Positions 52,197 to 60,538 of a DNA stretch of 64,000 nucleotides are shown here, piece after piece. Positions within the stretch are counted from its first letter, which is position 1, and the number at the start of each line of letters is the position of its first letter. Below the pieces are notes generated by a model. That model did no database searches. It saw only the letters and a list, made by a program, of their open reading frames with translations, and was not told the origin of the DNA. The translations under genes and the position numbers were made by a program. Source of the stretch: Antarctobacter aquimaris (GTDB lineage Bacteria; Pseudomonadota; Alphaproteobacteria; Rhodobacterales; Rhodobacteraceae); the NCBI RefSeq assembly GCF_900184945.1, contig NZ_FXYF01000003.1, positions 186,001 through 250,000 on the forward strand. Reading direction: 5' to 3'.

Positions 52197-52314
52197 ACCG
52201 GGCTGCTCTGCCTCACGTTTCGCCAAAAGCTATCATGGGCCGCGGGAGGGGGCAATCGAGCCCCTTGCGCCGGAACCGCCACGACACCTGACCGGGTCAG
52301 GGCGGCTCCGCGCC

Positions 52315-53943
52315 TCAGTCCAGCGATTTGGCCAGGGTCCGCAGTTCGAATTTCTGGATCTTGCCGGTGGAGGTCTTGGGCAGCTCCCGGAACACCACCT
52401 TCTTGGGTGTCTTGAACCCGGCCAGCCGCTGGCGCGCGTAGGCGATCAACTCGGCCTCGCTGACCTCGTGGCCGTCCTTGACCTCGACAAAGGCGCAGGG
52501 CACCTCGCCCCACTTGTCGTCCGGCTTGGCCACCACGGCACAAAGCAGCACGGCGTCGTGGCCCATCAGCACGCTTTCGACCTCGACCGAAGAGATGTTC
52601 TCGCCGCCCGAGATGATGATGTCCTTGGCGCGGTCGGCGATCTGGACAAAGCTGTCGGGATGCATCACCGCGATGTCGCCGGAATGGAAATAGCCCCCGG
52701 CAAAGGACTCGGCCGTGGCCTTGGGGTTCTTGTAGTATCCCTTCATCACGCCGTTGCCGCGGAACTTGATCTCGCCCTTGGTTTCGCCGTCGCGCGGCAC
52801 CTCGGCGCCGTCAGTGTCGTGCACCGTCACCTCCTCGATGAAGGGCATGGCGACCCCCTGCCGCGCCTTGATCGCGGCGCGGGCCTCGCCCTTCAGCGGC
52901 TCCCACTCGGGTTTCCAGGTGCATTCGGTCGCCGGGCCGTAGGTTTCGGTCAGGCCGTAGACCTGGGTGACGTTGAAGCCCATCGGTTCGATCTTGGCCA
53001 GGGTTGCGGGGGCCGGGGGCGCGCCGGCGGTAAAGACCTCGACCACGTGGGAAAACTCGCGCCGCTCGGCCTTGGGGGCGTTGACCAGCGTGTTGAGCAC
53101 GATTGGCGCGCCGCCGAAATGGGTCACGCCCTCGTCGGCGATGGCGTCAAAGATCGCCTTGGCGCGCACGTCGCGGCAGCAGACCAGCGTGCCGCCCATG
53201 GCGGGCATCATCCAGGTGTGGCACCAGCCGTTGCAGTGAAACAGCGGCACGATGGTCATGTAGACCGGGTGCAGCACCATGCGCCAGGACAGCACCTGTC
53301 CCATGGCGTTCAGGTAGGCGCCGCGGTGGTGGTAGACCACGCCCTTGGGCCGCCCGGTGGTGCCGGATGTGTAGTTGAGCGCGATGGATTCCCATTCGTC
53401 CTCGGGCAGGATCCAGTCGAAATCCGGGTCGCCGGTTTCCAGAAAACCCTCGTACTCGGTGTAATGGCCTTCGGCATGCACCCCGGCCTGCGCGTCGGCG
53501 ACCTCGACGATCATCGGCGGCGGGCCTTCCATGACCTCGACGGCCTCGGCCAGCACCGGCAGGAACTGCGGATCGCAGAGCACCACCTTGGCGCCGCCAT
53601 GGTCGAGGATGAAGGCCACGGTGCCCACGTCCAGCCGCGTGTTGATGGCGTTGAGGATCGCGCCGCAGGCCGGCACGCCGAAATGCGCCTCGGCATGGGC
53701 GGGGATGTTGGGCAGCATTGTGGCCACCACGTCACCCGGCGCCACGCCCGCACGCGCCAGCGCCGAGGCCAGCCGCGACACCCGGGCGATGTACTGGCCA
53801 TAGGTCTTGCGGTGGCTGCCGTAGACGACGGCCAACTGGTCCGGCCAGATGCCGGCCGCGCGGCGCAGAAAGCTCAGCGGCGTCAGCGGCACGTGGTTTG
53901 CCGCGGTCCTGCCCAGTCCGGTCTCGTCAGCCAGCCAGCCCAT
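52315..53943 (-). CDS. Acyl-CoA synthetase (AMP-binding)
   Basis: ANL-superfamily ligase of 542 residues that adenylates a carboxylic acid and transfers it to CoA. Motifs include LNYTSGTTGRPKGVVYHH (near 190), YGLTETYGPATEC, YFHSGDIAVMHPDSF, RAKDIIISGGENISS and the catalytic lysine in LPKTSTGKIQKFELR. Length and sequence are near the group that contains 3-methylmercaptopropionyl-CoA ligase (DmdB) of roseobacters, but specificity is not decidable by eye. It stands alone. Confidence 0.9.
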   Translation of the reverse strand: MGWLADETGLGRTAANHVPLTPLSFLRRAAGIWPDQLAVVYGSHRKTYGQYIARVSRLASALARAGVAPGDVVATMLPNIPAHAEAHFGVPACGAILNAINTRLDVGTVAFILDHGGAKVVLCDPQFLPVLAEAVEVMEGPPPMIVEVADAQAGVHAEGHYTEYEGFLETGDPDFDWILPEDEWESIALNYTSGTTGRPKGVVYHHRGAYLNAMGQVLSWRMVLHPVYMTIVPLFHCNGWCHTWMMPAMGGTLVCCRDVRAKAIFDAIADEGVTHFGGAPIVLNTLVNAPKAERREFSHVVEVFTAGAPPAPATLAKIEPMGFNVTQVYGLTETYGPATECTWKPEWEPLKGEARAAIKARQGVAMPFIEEVTVHDTDGAEVPRDGETKGEIKFRGNGVMKGYYKNPKATAESFAGGYFHSGDIAVMHPDSFVQIADRAKDIIISGGENISSVEVESVLMGHDAVLLCAVVAKPDDKWGEVPCAFVEVKDGHEVSEAELIAYARQRLAGFKTPKKVVFRELPKTSTGKIQKFELRTLAKSLD

Positions 53944-54051
53944 GGTGCTCTCTCCTGTCGTCTGCCCGGTGGACTATGCGCAAGAGACCCGCACAAGAAA
54001 AGCCCCCCGCGCAGGAATCGGCAGGCCGCCCAGTGCCCCGCGCCCGCTGCC

Positions 54052-54102
54052 GGCATCTTTGGTCCGGAAATATCCCGGGGTCCGGGGACCGCGCCCCCGG
54101 GG
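54052..54102 (-). repeat. REP-like intergenic element, inverted copy
   Basis: On the minus strand this reads GGGGGCGCGGTCCCC, then CCCGGGATATTTCC and GGACCAAAGATG, in the same order as the copy at 12692-12762. It lies in the gap between the acyl-CoA synthetase and the sulfotransferase gene. Confidence 0.6.
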
Positions 54103-54151
54103 CCTGCGATCCCGGTTGCCGCGATGGGCGCGCCTGACCTAGTCTGGCGCC

Positions 54152-54793
54152 ATGATCATTTCGCGCGGGCGCCGCTACATCTTTGTCCATATCCCCAAGA
54201 CAGGCGGCACCTCGATGGCGCTGGCGCTTGAGACGCGCGCGCAGGCCGACGACATCCTGATCGGCGACACGCCCAAGGCGCTGCGGCGGCGCGGGCGGCT
54301 GAAGGCGCTGACCGCACGCGGGCGGCTGTGGAAGCATTCCACGCTGGCCGATATCGACGGGGTGGTGACGCCGGCCGAGATCGGCGGGATGCTGTGCTTT
54401 TGCCTGGTGCGCAACCCGTGGGACCGGGTGGTCAGCTATTACCACTGGCTGCGGGTGCAGGAGTTCGACCATGCCGCGGTGACGCTGGCCAAGGCGCATG
54501 AGTTCGCCGGCTTCCTGCGCCAGCCGCACACGCAGGCAAGCCTCGCCGCCTGGCCCGCCTCGCGCTACATGCGCGATGTGACCGGGGCCGAGCACGGGCT
54601 CTGCGTCCGGCTGGAACACCTGGCCGAGGACATGGCCCCGGTGGTGGCGCATCTTGGCTTTGTCCCCGAGATGCCGCATGTCAACCGGTCGGACCGGGCG
54701 GCGGATTACCGGGCGCAGTACAGCGACGAGACGCAGGCCATCGTGGCGGTGGCCTGCGCCGAGGACGTGGCGCGCTTTGGCTATGCCTTCTGA
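54152..54793 (+). CDS. Sulfotransferase family 2 domain protein
   Basis: Probable PAPS-dependent sulfotransferase of 213 residues. The 5'-phosphosulfate loop is FVHIPKTGGTSMALAL (11-26) and the 3'-phosphate site is CLVRNPWDRVVSYYHW (about 88-103). The family usually modifies carbohydrates or lipids at membranes or in the cell envelope. It is flanked by unrelated genes, so the acceptor is unknown. Confidence 0.88.
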   Translation: MIISRGRRYIFVHIPKTGGTSMALALETRAQADDILIGDTPKALRRRGRLKALTARGRLWKHSTLADIDGVVTPAEIGGMLCFCLVRNPWDRVVSYYHWLRVQEFDHAAVTLAKAHEFAGFLRQPHTQASLAAWPASRYMRDVTGAEHGLCVRLEHLAEDMAPVVAHLGFVPEMPHVNRSDRAADYRAQYSDETQAIVAVACAEDVARFGYAF

Positions 54794-54802
54794 GGCGATC
54801 GG

Positions 54803-55147
54803 TTACGGGCAGACGCCGCCGATGTTGAGGTACTTGCCATAAACCCAGCCGTTCGGGTTCGGGGTGCCCCAGAGCGGGTTCAGGCAGCGCCCCGACATGC
54901 ATTGCACCTGATACCAGCTGCCGGAGCGGTTCCAGACCGCGATCTCGTCGCCCAGGTACACTTCGCCGATCTGGGCATAGCCGCTGCCCGGGCCGGTGCG
55001 CACGGCTAGGAAACCGCTGCCCTTGGCGTGGTTGTACTGGCTGGTCGGGCGCACGCCCACCACCCATCCGGTGCAGTCCCCGGCCTGTGCCGGGACCGCG
55101 CCAAAGGCCAGCAGGGCGGCTGCGGCAAGTGCTGCGATACGTGACAT
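54803..55147 (-). CDS. Secreted SH3-type domain protein
   Basis: Exported protein of 114 residues: signal peptide 1-22 (ending AQAGD) and a bacterial SH3 (SH3b) fold: SGFLAVRTGPGSGYAQIGEVYLGDEI, then WNRSGSWYQVQC. Four mature cysteines probably form disulfides. SH3b domains bind cell-wall peptides. The ATG at 55147 has GGGAGA eight bases upstream. Role unknown. Confidence 0.85.
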   Translation of the reverse strand: MSRIAALAAAALLAFGAVPAQAGDCTGWVVGVRPTSQYNHAKGSGFLAVRTGPGSGYAQIGEVYLGDEIAVWNRSGSWYQVQCMSGRCLNPLWGTPNPNGWVYGKYLNIGGVCP

Positions 55148-55302
55148 GCGTCTCTCCCTTTCGTGTCGCGCCGCGATGGCGCAGGGCCGAGTCTGCACCG
55201 GGAGAACACATTCCGTCTTTGACATGGGTCAGGCGCGCCCCGGACCTGGTCCGGGACTTCCGGGCTGTTCGTTCAGGTCAATAGGCCCCGTGCCGGGATC
55301 GC

Positions 55303-55938
55303 CTAGCGTACCGGCTCGAACCGGGCGTCTGTCATCGTGCAGTCGCGCACCACGTCGCGGCCGCAGGGCACCGGGTCCAGGTCCCGCGACAGGCAGATGC
55401 GGGCCTCCTGGATGTGGCCGTCGGTGCAGGTGATGGTGATCATGTCCGGTGCCATCCCCGGGTTGGCCTCGAGAAAGGCCTTTTCAATCAGCGCGGCGGG
55501 CAGGGTCACGGGCTTGTCCAGCCGGCGCAGCACCTCGGGGCGGGTGATCCGGCCATAGGCCTCGCGGGAGAGCGCAAAGTAGTCCGCCGCGCTCAGCCCC
55601 GAACAGACGCCGTGTTTGCGCCACTGGTGCCAGGCCAGCCCGCCCGACCCCATGATGTCGGCCATCTCGCCGGTCATCCGCCGCGTCGGCGCGCGTTCGG
55701 CCGTGGGGCAGAAGGCCGGCCAGCCGCGGTGATACTGCGGCCAGAGCCCGTGCAGGATCCAGCCGGCATCGGTGGCGCATTGTTCGGCCTCGCGGGCGTC
55801 GCCCTCGCGCGCGCACCAGTTGGGCGACCAGGACAGCGACAGGACGTAGTAATCGAACACCCCCGCCTGTTCGCCATCGGCGCGGGCCAGCGATCCCGAC
55901 AGGGCCAGGGCCAGGGCCAGTCCATACAATGCGCGCAT
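55303..55938 (-). CDS. Ribonuclease T2 family protein
   Basis: Secreted endoribonuclease of 211 residues with a signal peptide (1-20). The two active-site boxes are CAS1 ILHGLWPQ (about 61-68) and CAS2 HQWRKHGVCSG (about 103-113). The catalytic glutamate that follows the first His of CAS2 in most T2 enzymes is Gln here, so activity may be reduced or work differently. Cysteine positions fit the family's disulfides. Single gene unit. Confidence 0.9.
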   Translation of the reverse strand: MRALYGLALALALSGSLARADGEQAGVFDYYVLSLSWSPNWCAREGDAREAEQCATDAGWILHGLWPQYHRGWPAFCPTAERAPTRRMTGEMADIMGSGGLAWHQWRKHGVCSGLSAADYFALSREAYGRITRPEVLRRLDKPVTLPAALIEKAFLEANPGMAPDMITITCTDGHIQEARICLSRDLDPVPCGRDVVRDCTMTDARFEPVR

Positions 55939-56092
55939 TTTTGCTTCCCCTTTTCGGCTGACGTCACTATATAGGCCCGAAGTTCCCCGACAACGGTAAC
56001 CCGCTCCGCCCGCCGGAGCCGCCCTTGGCCCAAAAGCCTCGGGTCGGGCAGGAGGCATGCAGGCGGGTCCGGTCAAAGCTAGGAGAAGAGCC

Positions 56093-56869
56093 ATGTCGAA
56101 ACTGCTGCACCCCAAGGCGACCGCCGTCTGGCTGGTGGACAACACCACGCTGTCCTTCAAGCAGATCGCCGAGTTCACCGGCTTTCACGAGCTGGAAATC
56201 CAGGGCATCGCCGATGGCGACGTGGCCGCGGGGGTCAAGGGCTTTGACCCGGTCGCCAACAACCAGCTGGACCCGTCCGAGATCGAAAAGGCCGAGAAGG
56301 ACCCGACCTACCGGATGAGGCTGAAGCACAACCCGGCGGCGCGCGACGAGGAAAAGCGGCGCGGCCCGCGCTACACCCCGCTGAGCAAGCGGCAGGACCG
56401 GCCGAACGCGATCCTGTGGCTGGTCAAGTTCCACCCCGAGCTGAGCGACGGCCAGATCTCCAAGCTGGTGGGCACCACCAAGCCGACGATCCAGTCGATC
56501 CGCGAGCGCACCCATTGGAACATCCAGAACATGCAGCCGATCGACCCGGTGGCGCTGGGCCTGTGCCGCCAGTCCGAGCTGGACGCCGCGGTGGCCAAGG
56601 CCGCCAAGGCCACGCAGCAGGTGATGAGCGACGACGAGCGGCGCAAGCTGGTGTCGACCGAGCAGAGCCTGGGCATGGAGCCGACCGAGCAGCGCCTGCC
56701 GACCGCCATCGAGGGGCTCGAGACCTTCAGCCTGTCCGACCCGCGCGGCGAGGACGAAGAGGAAGAGAAGGACAACGCGAACTACCTCGACGCGGACAGC
56801 TTCTTCAACCTGCCGGGCGGCAAGGACGACGACGAGGACGAGGACGAGGACGAAGATCCCCGCCGCTGA
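56093..56869 (+). CDS. TrcR/DUF1013 family cell-cycle transcriptional regulator
   Basis: Conserved alphaproteobacterial DNA-associated protein of 258 residues. N-terminal MSKLLHPKATAVWLVDNTTLSFKQIAEFTGFHELEIQ is a helix-turn-helix-like segment; a second one is SDGQISKLVGTTKPTIQSIR (about 124-143). Caulobacter TrcR, of the same DUF1013 family, is linked to cell-cycle transcription. The C-terminus is a very acidic tail (DDDEDEDEDEDED). The ATG at 56093 has AGGAGAAGAG upstream. Confidence 0.88.
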   Translation: MSKLLHPKATAVWLVDNTTLSFKQIAEFTGFHELEIQGIADGDVAAGVKGFDPVANNQLDPSEIEKAEKDPTYRMRLKHNPAARDEEKRRGPRYTPLSKRQDRPNAILWLVKFHPELSDGQISKLVGTTKPTIQSIRERTHWNIQNMQPIDPVALGLCRQSELDAAVAKAAKATQQVMSDDERRKLVSTEQSLGMEPTEQRLPTAIEGLETFSLSDPRGEDEEEEKDNANYLDADSFFNLPGGKDDDEDEDEDEDPRR

Positions 56870-56886
56870 TGGTGACGGGGTACGGC

Positions 56887-56936
56887 GGGACGGACGCTCG
56901 CGGCCCTGTGGGCCGCATCGCCCCGCCCACCGTCCC
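56887..56936. terminator. Nested inverted repeat between convergent genes
   Basis: An outer pair (GGGACGG / CCGTCCC) encloses a hairpin GCGGCCC-TGT-GGGCCGC (56900-56916). It separates trcR from the convergent barrel-protein gene. Confidence 0.55.
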
Positions 56937-56992
56937 TTGACGGTGCCCGGGCGAGCATGGGTGCCTTGAGTCGGGTGATGGCCCCCGGGCCC

Positions 56993-57982
56993 CTAGAAGG
57001 CCAGCCCCAGGTTGACGTTCCACATGGTCTGACCCGCATCGTCCCGGCTGAGGTCCATCCGGCCCTTCAGCCCGTTTCCCCCCATGGCAAAGTCCGACCC
57101 GATCGAGACGGCATTGCCGGTCAGAACATCCGCGGCGGCAAATTGCGCGCTGACGCCGGGCAGGGAAAAGCCGATGTCGTCCTGGGTTCCGCCAAAGGAC
57201 GACAGGCCAAGGTAGGGCCGGAACGCCACCTCGCCGCGCGCCATCGGCATCCCCAGTTCCACCCGCAGGGCCGTGCTGGTCGCGGTGCGTTCAGCGATGC
57301 TGCCGCCCCGCAGGCCGGTCAGGTCATGGGCGTCTGTGCTGTGGTGCAGGACGTCGGCCCGCAGGCGCAGGTCGACGGCGCGGTCGGCGGTGGGGGACTG
57401 CCAGACGATGCCGCTGCCGCTGAGGCTGATCCCGAGGATGCGGCCGTCATGGTCGGTCTCGCCGGTCAGCGCGTTGGGGGCGGAAATCGCGTTGTGCGAG
57501 CGGCCGGCATATACCGCTGCGCCATAGCGGAACCGTTGCGTTTCCCCCGACAGACCCAGGCCGATGAAGTAGGACCGGATGCGCGTTTCGGTGACGCCGT
57601 CGTCCAGCCCGCTCTTGCCCTGGCCGTAGCCGATGAAGGGTGACAGGCCCAGCCAGTCAAAGCCGTATCCGGCCACCGCCCCGCGCAGGGCATGGTCCGC
57701 CCCCTGCGATATGTCCGGCGCGATGCCGCCGCCGGTGACGAAGGTGCCCAGCCAGGCGCCCCGGGTCTGGAACCCCAGCGCCGTGCCGGCGATGCCAAAG
57801 CCCAGTTCGCGCGACAGGCGGTCGGAGGAGGACAGCGGCGCCTCGTCGATCCGCAGGGCGGGCGGCACGTTGACCACGGCGCTGACGGTCTTGCCCGGGA
57901 CCGTGGTGCCTTGGAGGGTCTGGGCAAGGCCCGTGACGGGCGCGAGGGCGAGGCAGGCGGTGAGGGCGAGGGGTCTGAGCAC
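56993..57982 (-). CDS. Predicted outer-membrane beta-barrel protein
   Basis: Not assigned to a named family. A 329-residue protein with a signal peptide (1-20, LALTACLALAPVTGLAQ) and a long Gly-rich region of alternating residues (about 70-329) typical of a beta barrel; it ends VNLGLAF, the terminal Phe expected for outer-membrane insertion. It resembles autotransporter translocator domains without a passenger. The start is the GTG at 57982, which has AGGA eight bases upstream; no ATG gives the signal peptide. Confidence 0.7.
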   Translation of the reverse strand: MLRPLALTACLALAPVTGLAQTLQGTTVPGKTVSAVVNVPPALRIDEAPLSSSDRLSRELGFGIAGTALGFQTRGAWLGTFVTGGGIAPDISQGADHALRGAVAGYGFDWLGLSPFIGYGQGKSGLDDGVTETRIRSYFIGLGLSGETQRFRYGAAVYAGRSHNAISAPNALTGETDHDGRILGISLSGSGIVWQSPTADRAVDLRLRADVLHHSTDAHDLTGLRGGSIAERTATSTALRVELGMPMARGEVAFRPYLGLSSFGGTQDDIGFSLPGVSAQFAAADVLTGNAVSIGSDFAMGGNGLKGRMDLSRDDAGQTMWNVNLGLAF

Positions 57983-58100
57983 CGGATCATCCTGGAATGC
58001 AGGTGGGGGCGGCCGATGGGTCGCGCGCACTGTCTGGCACAGGCCGGGTGGAGGGGCCACTGTGGCCAATTCGCCAGCGCTCAGCGCTGATGCGGCGCAG

Positions 58101-58697
58101 TCACATCCGCTTGCGCGCGTTCAGCGCGGCGGTGATCGTGCCATCGTCGAGGTAGTCGAGTTCGCCGCCGATGGGCACGCCCTGCGCCAGCGAACTGAGC
58201 GCGACGCGGCCCTCCAGCTGATCGGCGATGTAATGGGCGGTGGTCTGGCCGTCGATGGTGGCGTTCAGCGCCAGGATCACCTCCGCGACAGCCTCGGCCT
58301 CGATCCGGGTCAGCAGTTGCGGGATGCGCAGGTCCTCGGGGCCGATGCCGTCCAGCGCCGACAGCGTGCCGCCCAGCACATGATAGCGGCCCTTGAAGGT
58401 GCCGGAGCGTTCCATCGCCCAGAGGTCCGCAACCTCCTCGACCACGCAGAGCAGCCCGTTGGCGCGGGACTCGTCGGCGCAGATCGGGCAGATCTCGGCG
58501 GTGCCGACGTTGCCGCAGTTCAGGCATTCGCGGGCGCGGGCGGCGACCTCGGTCATGGCCTGCGCAAGCGGTCCGAGCAACACGGCGCGCTTGCGGATCA
58601 GGTGCAGGACGGCGCGGCGGGCCGAGCGCGGGCCAAGGCCGGGCAGGCGGGCCATCAGGTCGATCAGGTGGGCAATCGGGTCGGCGTCGCGGGCCAT
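58101..58697 (-). CDS. recR: Recombination protein RecR
   Basis: Works with RecF and RecO in loading RecA at gaps. The 198 residues have the helix-hairpin-helix ([18 protein letters not shown]), the zinc finger ([18 protein letters not shown]) and a Toprim domain ([17 protein letters not shown] to [11 protein letters not shown]). It ends the dnaX-(membrane protein)-ybaB-(TraB-like)-recR cluster. Confidence 0.96.
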   Translation of the reverse strand: MARDADPIAHLIDLMARLPGLGPRSARRAVLHLIRKRAVLLGPLAQAMTEVAARARECLNCGNVGTAEICPICADESRANGLLCVVEEVADLWAMERSGTFKGRYHVLGGTLSALDGIGPEDLRIPQLLTRIEAEAVAEVILALNATIDGQTTAHYIADQLEGRVALSSLAQGVPIGGELDYLDDGTITAALNARKRM

Positions 58698-59762
58698 TCA
58701 GGGGGCCTCGCCCGGGAGCGGGATGCGCGTCACCTCGAACCCGGCGTTGCGCAGTTGCGCGACCAGACCGGTCTCTCCCGGCAGGTGAAAGTTGCCCACC
58801 GCCAGGAACACGCCGCCCTCGCGCAGCGCCTCGACCGAGGCCTTGAAGAAGTCGATGTTGCGCTCTTCGACGAGGTAAGCGTTCATCCGGTCGTAGAGCG
58901 CCGGACCTTCGGCGCCCAGGGTGCCGATCACCGCGGCCTCGTCCCAGGCCATCATCAGGCCGACGCGGCCCTGCTGGTACAGCGCAAAGGACGCGGCGCG
59001 GCTGTCGCGGCTGCTGCCCGGCAGCAGGTAGACGGAATAGGTGGCGATCACCGCGCGGGCCAGATCCTCGTTGCCGGTCTGGTCCAGCTTTTTCGCCAGC
59101 CGGTTCACCGGTTCCAGCGCCATCACCGGGATGCCCTCGATATGCGCAAGGGTCTGGATATAGCTGTCCTGCGTCGGCAGCACCCCGGCGGTGAAGTCCT
59201 CGCAGGGGTCGAACAGCAGCAGGTCGGTGAGCGCGCCGTAGGTCAGGTCGTCGATCGCCGTCTCGTGCCAGCCGAGCGCGGTCAGCCGGGCCGAGATGTG
59301 GCGTTCGATGTCGCGCGGCAGGCCCAGATCGGCAAAGCGGAAGGTCGACTCTGCGGGGCGGTAGACATCGGCGCCGCGCATGAACCGGCCGTGGCTGGCG
59401 CGGTCGGGAAAGGTGGGGTCGATCTCGAGCGCGATGAGACGGGCATCGGTCAGCGTCGCCACCACCTCGTCGGGCAGGTCGAGCACGCTGGGGTGGCTGC
59501 TGTGCATGGTGCCCCAGAGGTGCGACACCGCGCCATCGGGGCCGGTGACCTGCCAGAAGCGGCCGACCCCGTTGGGGATCCCGGCGGCGCGGCTCTCCAG
59601 TTCGGCGCGGCCCTCGGGGTCAAAGACGCTGTCGATGACCTCGATCCGGGGCGGTTGGCAGAATTCGCGCGTGGCCCAGTCCTGCGCACTGGCCGACGTC
59701 ACCAGCCCGGCCAGGGCGAGGGCGGCGGCAAGGGCAGCGGTCAGGACGGGCCGTTTGCGCAT
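58698..59762 (-). CDS. TraB/GumN family protein, exported
   Basis: A 354-residue protein with a signal peptide (1-26, ending SASAQD) and the TraB/GumN layout: VSHLWGTMHSSHPSVLDLP with HLWGTMH (about 80-86), LIALEIDP and the C-terminal GGVFLAVGNFHLPGETGLVAQL. These proteins are thought to be Tiki-like metalloproteases, but direct evidence for bacterial members is thin. It directly precedes recR and follows ybaB within a few bases. Confidence 0.9.
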   Translation of the reverse strand: MRKRPVLTAALAAALALAGLVTSASAQDWATREFCQPPRIEVIDSVFDPEGRAELESRAAGIPNGVGRFWQVTGPDGAVSHLWGTMHSSHPSVLDLPDEVVATLTDARLIALEIDPTFPDRASHGRFMRGADVYRPAESTFRFADLGLPRDIERHISARLTALGWHETAIDDLTYGALTDLLLFDPCEDFTAGVLPTQDSYIQTLAHIEGIPVMALEPVNRLAKKLDQTGNEDLARAVIATYSVYLLPGSSRDSRAASFALYQQGRVGLMMAWDEAAVIGTLGAEGPALYDRMNAYLVEERNIDFFKASVEALREGGVFLAVGNFHLPGETGLVAQLRNAGFEVTRIPLPGEAP

Positions 59763-59765
59763 GGT

Positions 59766-60110
59766 TCAGAACGGCAGCTTCATGTCGGCGGGCAGGCCGA
59801 GCGACTCGGTCAGCTTGCCCATCTCTTCCTGCGCGCGGGCCGAGGCGCGGGCCTGCGCGTCCTTGATCGCGGCGAGGATCAGGTCCTCGGCCACTTCCTT
59901 TTCGGAGGGGACAAAGATGGAAGGGTCAATCTCGAGGCCGGTCAATTCGCCCTTGGCGGTGGCGGTGGCCTTGACCAGCCCGGCACCGGATTCGCCGGTG
60001 ACGGTCATATGCGCCAGGTCGTCCTGCATCTGCGCCATCTTGGCCTGCAACTCCTGCGCCTGTTTCATCATCTTGGCCATGTCGCCAAGCCCGCCCAAAC
60101 CTTTCAGCAT
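59766..60110 (-). CDS. YbaB/EbfC nucleoid-associated protein
   Basis: Small dimeric DNA-binding protein of 114 residues. MLKGLGGLGDMAKMMKQAQELQAKMAQMQ is the family's basic/coiled N-terminus and the core is VKATATAKGELTGLEIDPS. The ATG at 60110 has AGGAGA upstream. It sits in the classic dnaX-ybaB-recR neighbourhood, here with two extra genes inserted. Confidence 0.93.
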   Translation of the reverse strand: MLKGLGGLGDMAKMMKQAQELQAKMAQMQDDLAHMTVTGESGAGLVKATATAKGELTGLEIDPSIFVPSEKEVAEDLILAAIKDAQARASARAQEEMGKLTESLGLPADMKLPF

Positions 60111-60121
60111 CGTCTGTTCTC

Positions 60122-60538
60122 CTAGTCGTTGGACCGCCGTTCCGTCGGCGCGGTGTAGAGGATGGTCCCGGTACATATCGCAGCCACGAGGGCGATGAAC
60201 AAGGTGGGCGACCCGATGCAGCCTTCGTTTGTCGCCATTTGCCGGACGCCCGTCGGATCGCTGTCGAAAACCAGCAGCGAGATCAGGATCGACCAGCCGC
60301 AGACCACGGCCAGCCCGCCCCATTTGCTGCGAAAGCGCAGCGCCAGCGCGGTGGCGACGATCAGCACGACCGAGGGCAGCGAGGAGGCGAGGTACAGGGT
60401 CTCGCTCAGGGCGTCGGCCGGGGTGCCGTCCCAGCCGGGGCGCGCCTGGGCGCAGGCTTCGGCCAGGGCGGAGGTCGGCGCGAGGACCGTGAGGGCGAGG
60501 GCGATGCCGCGTGTTTGCGCCGCGGGGATCCAGGTCAT
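60122..60538 (-). CDS. Hypothetical exported/membrane protein in the dnaX-ybaB gap
   Basis: A 138-residue protein with a signal-like first helix (1-26, ending ALAEA) and about three further hydrophobic segments (about 47-67, 73-90 and 110-128). Not recognised. Its ATG at 60538 overlaps the dnaX stop by 4 bases, so it is co-translated with dnaX. Confidence 0.7.
   Translation of the reverse strand: MTWIPAAQTRGIALALTVLAPTSALAEACAQARPGWDGTPADALSETLYLASSLPSVVLIVATALALRFRSKWGGLAVVCGWSILISLLVFDSDPTGVRQMATNEGCIGSPTLFIALVAAICTGTILYTAPTERRSND

Noticed and set aside
52315-53943. Assignment as DmdB, the dimethylsulfoniopropionate-pathway ligase
   Set aside because: General similarity only; no dmdA, dmdC or dmdD is nearby and ligase specificity is not readable by eye.
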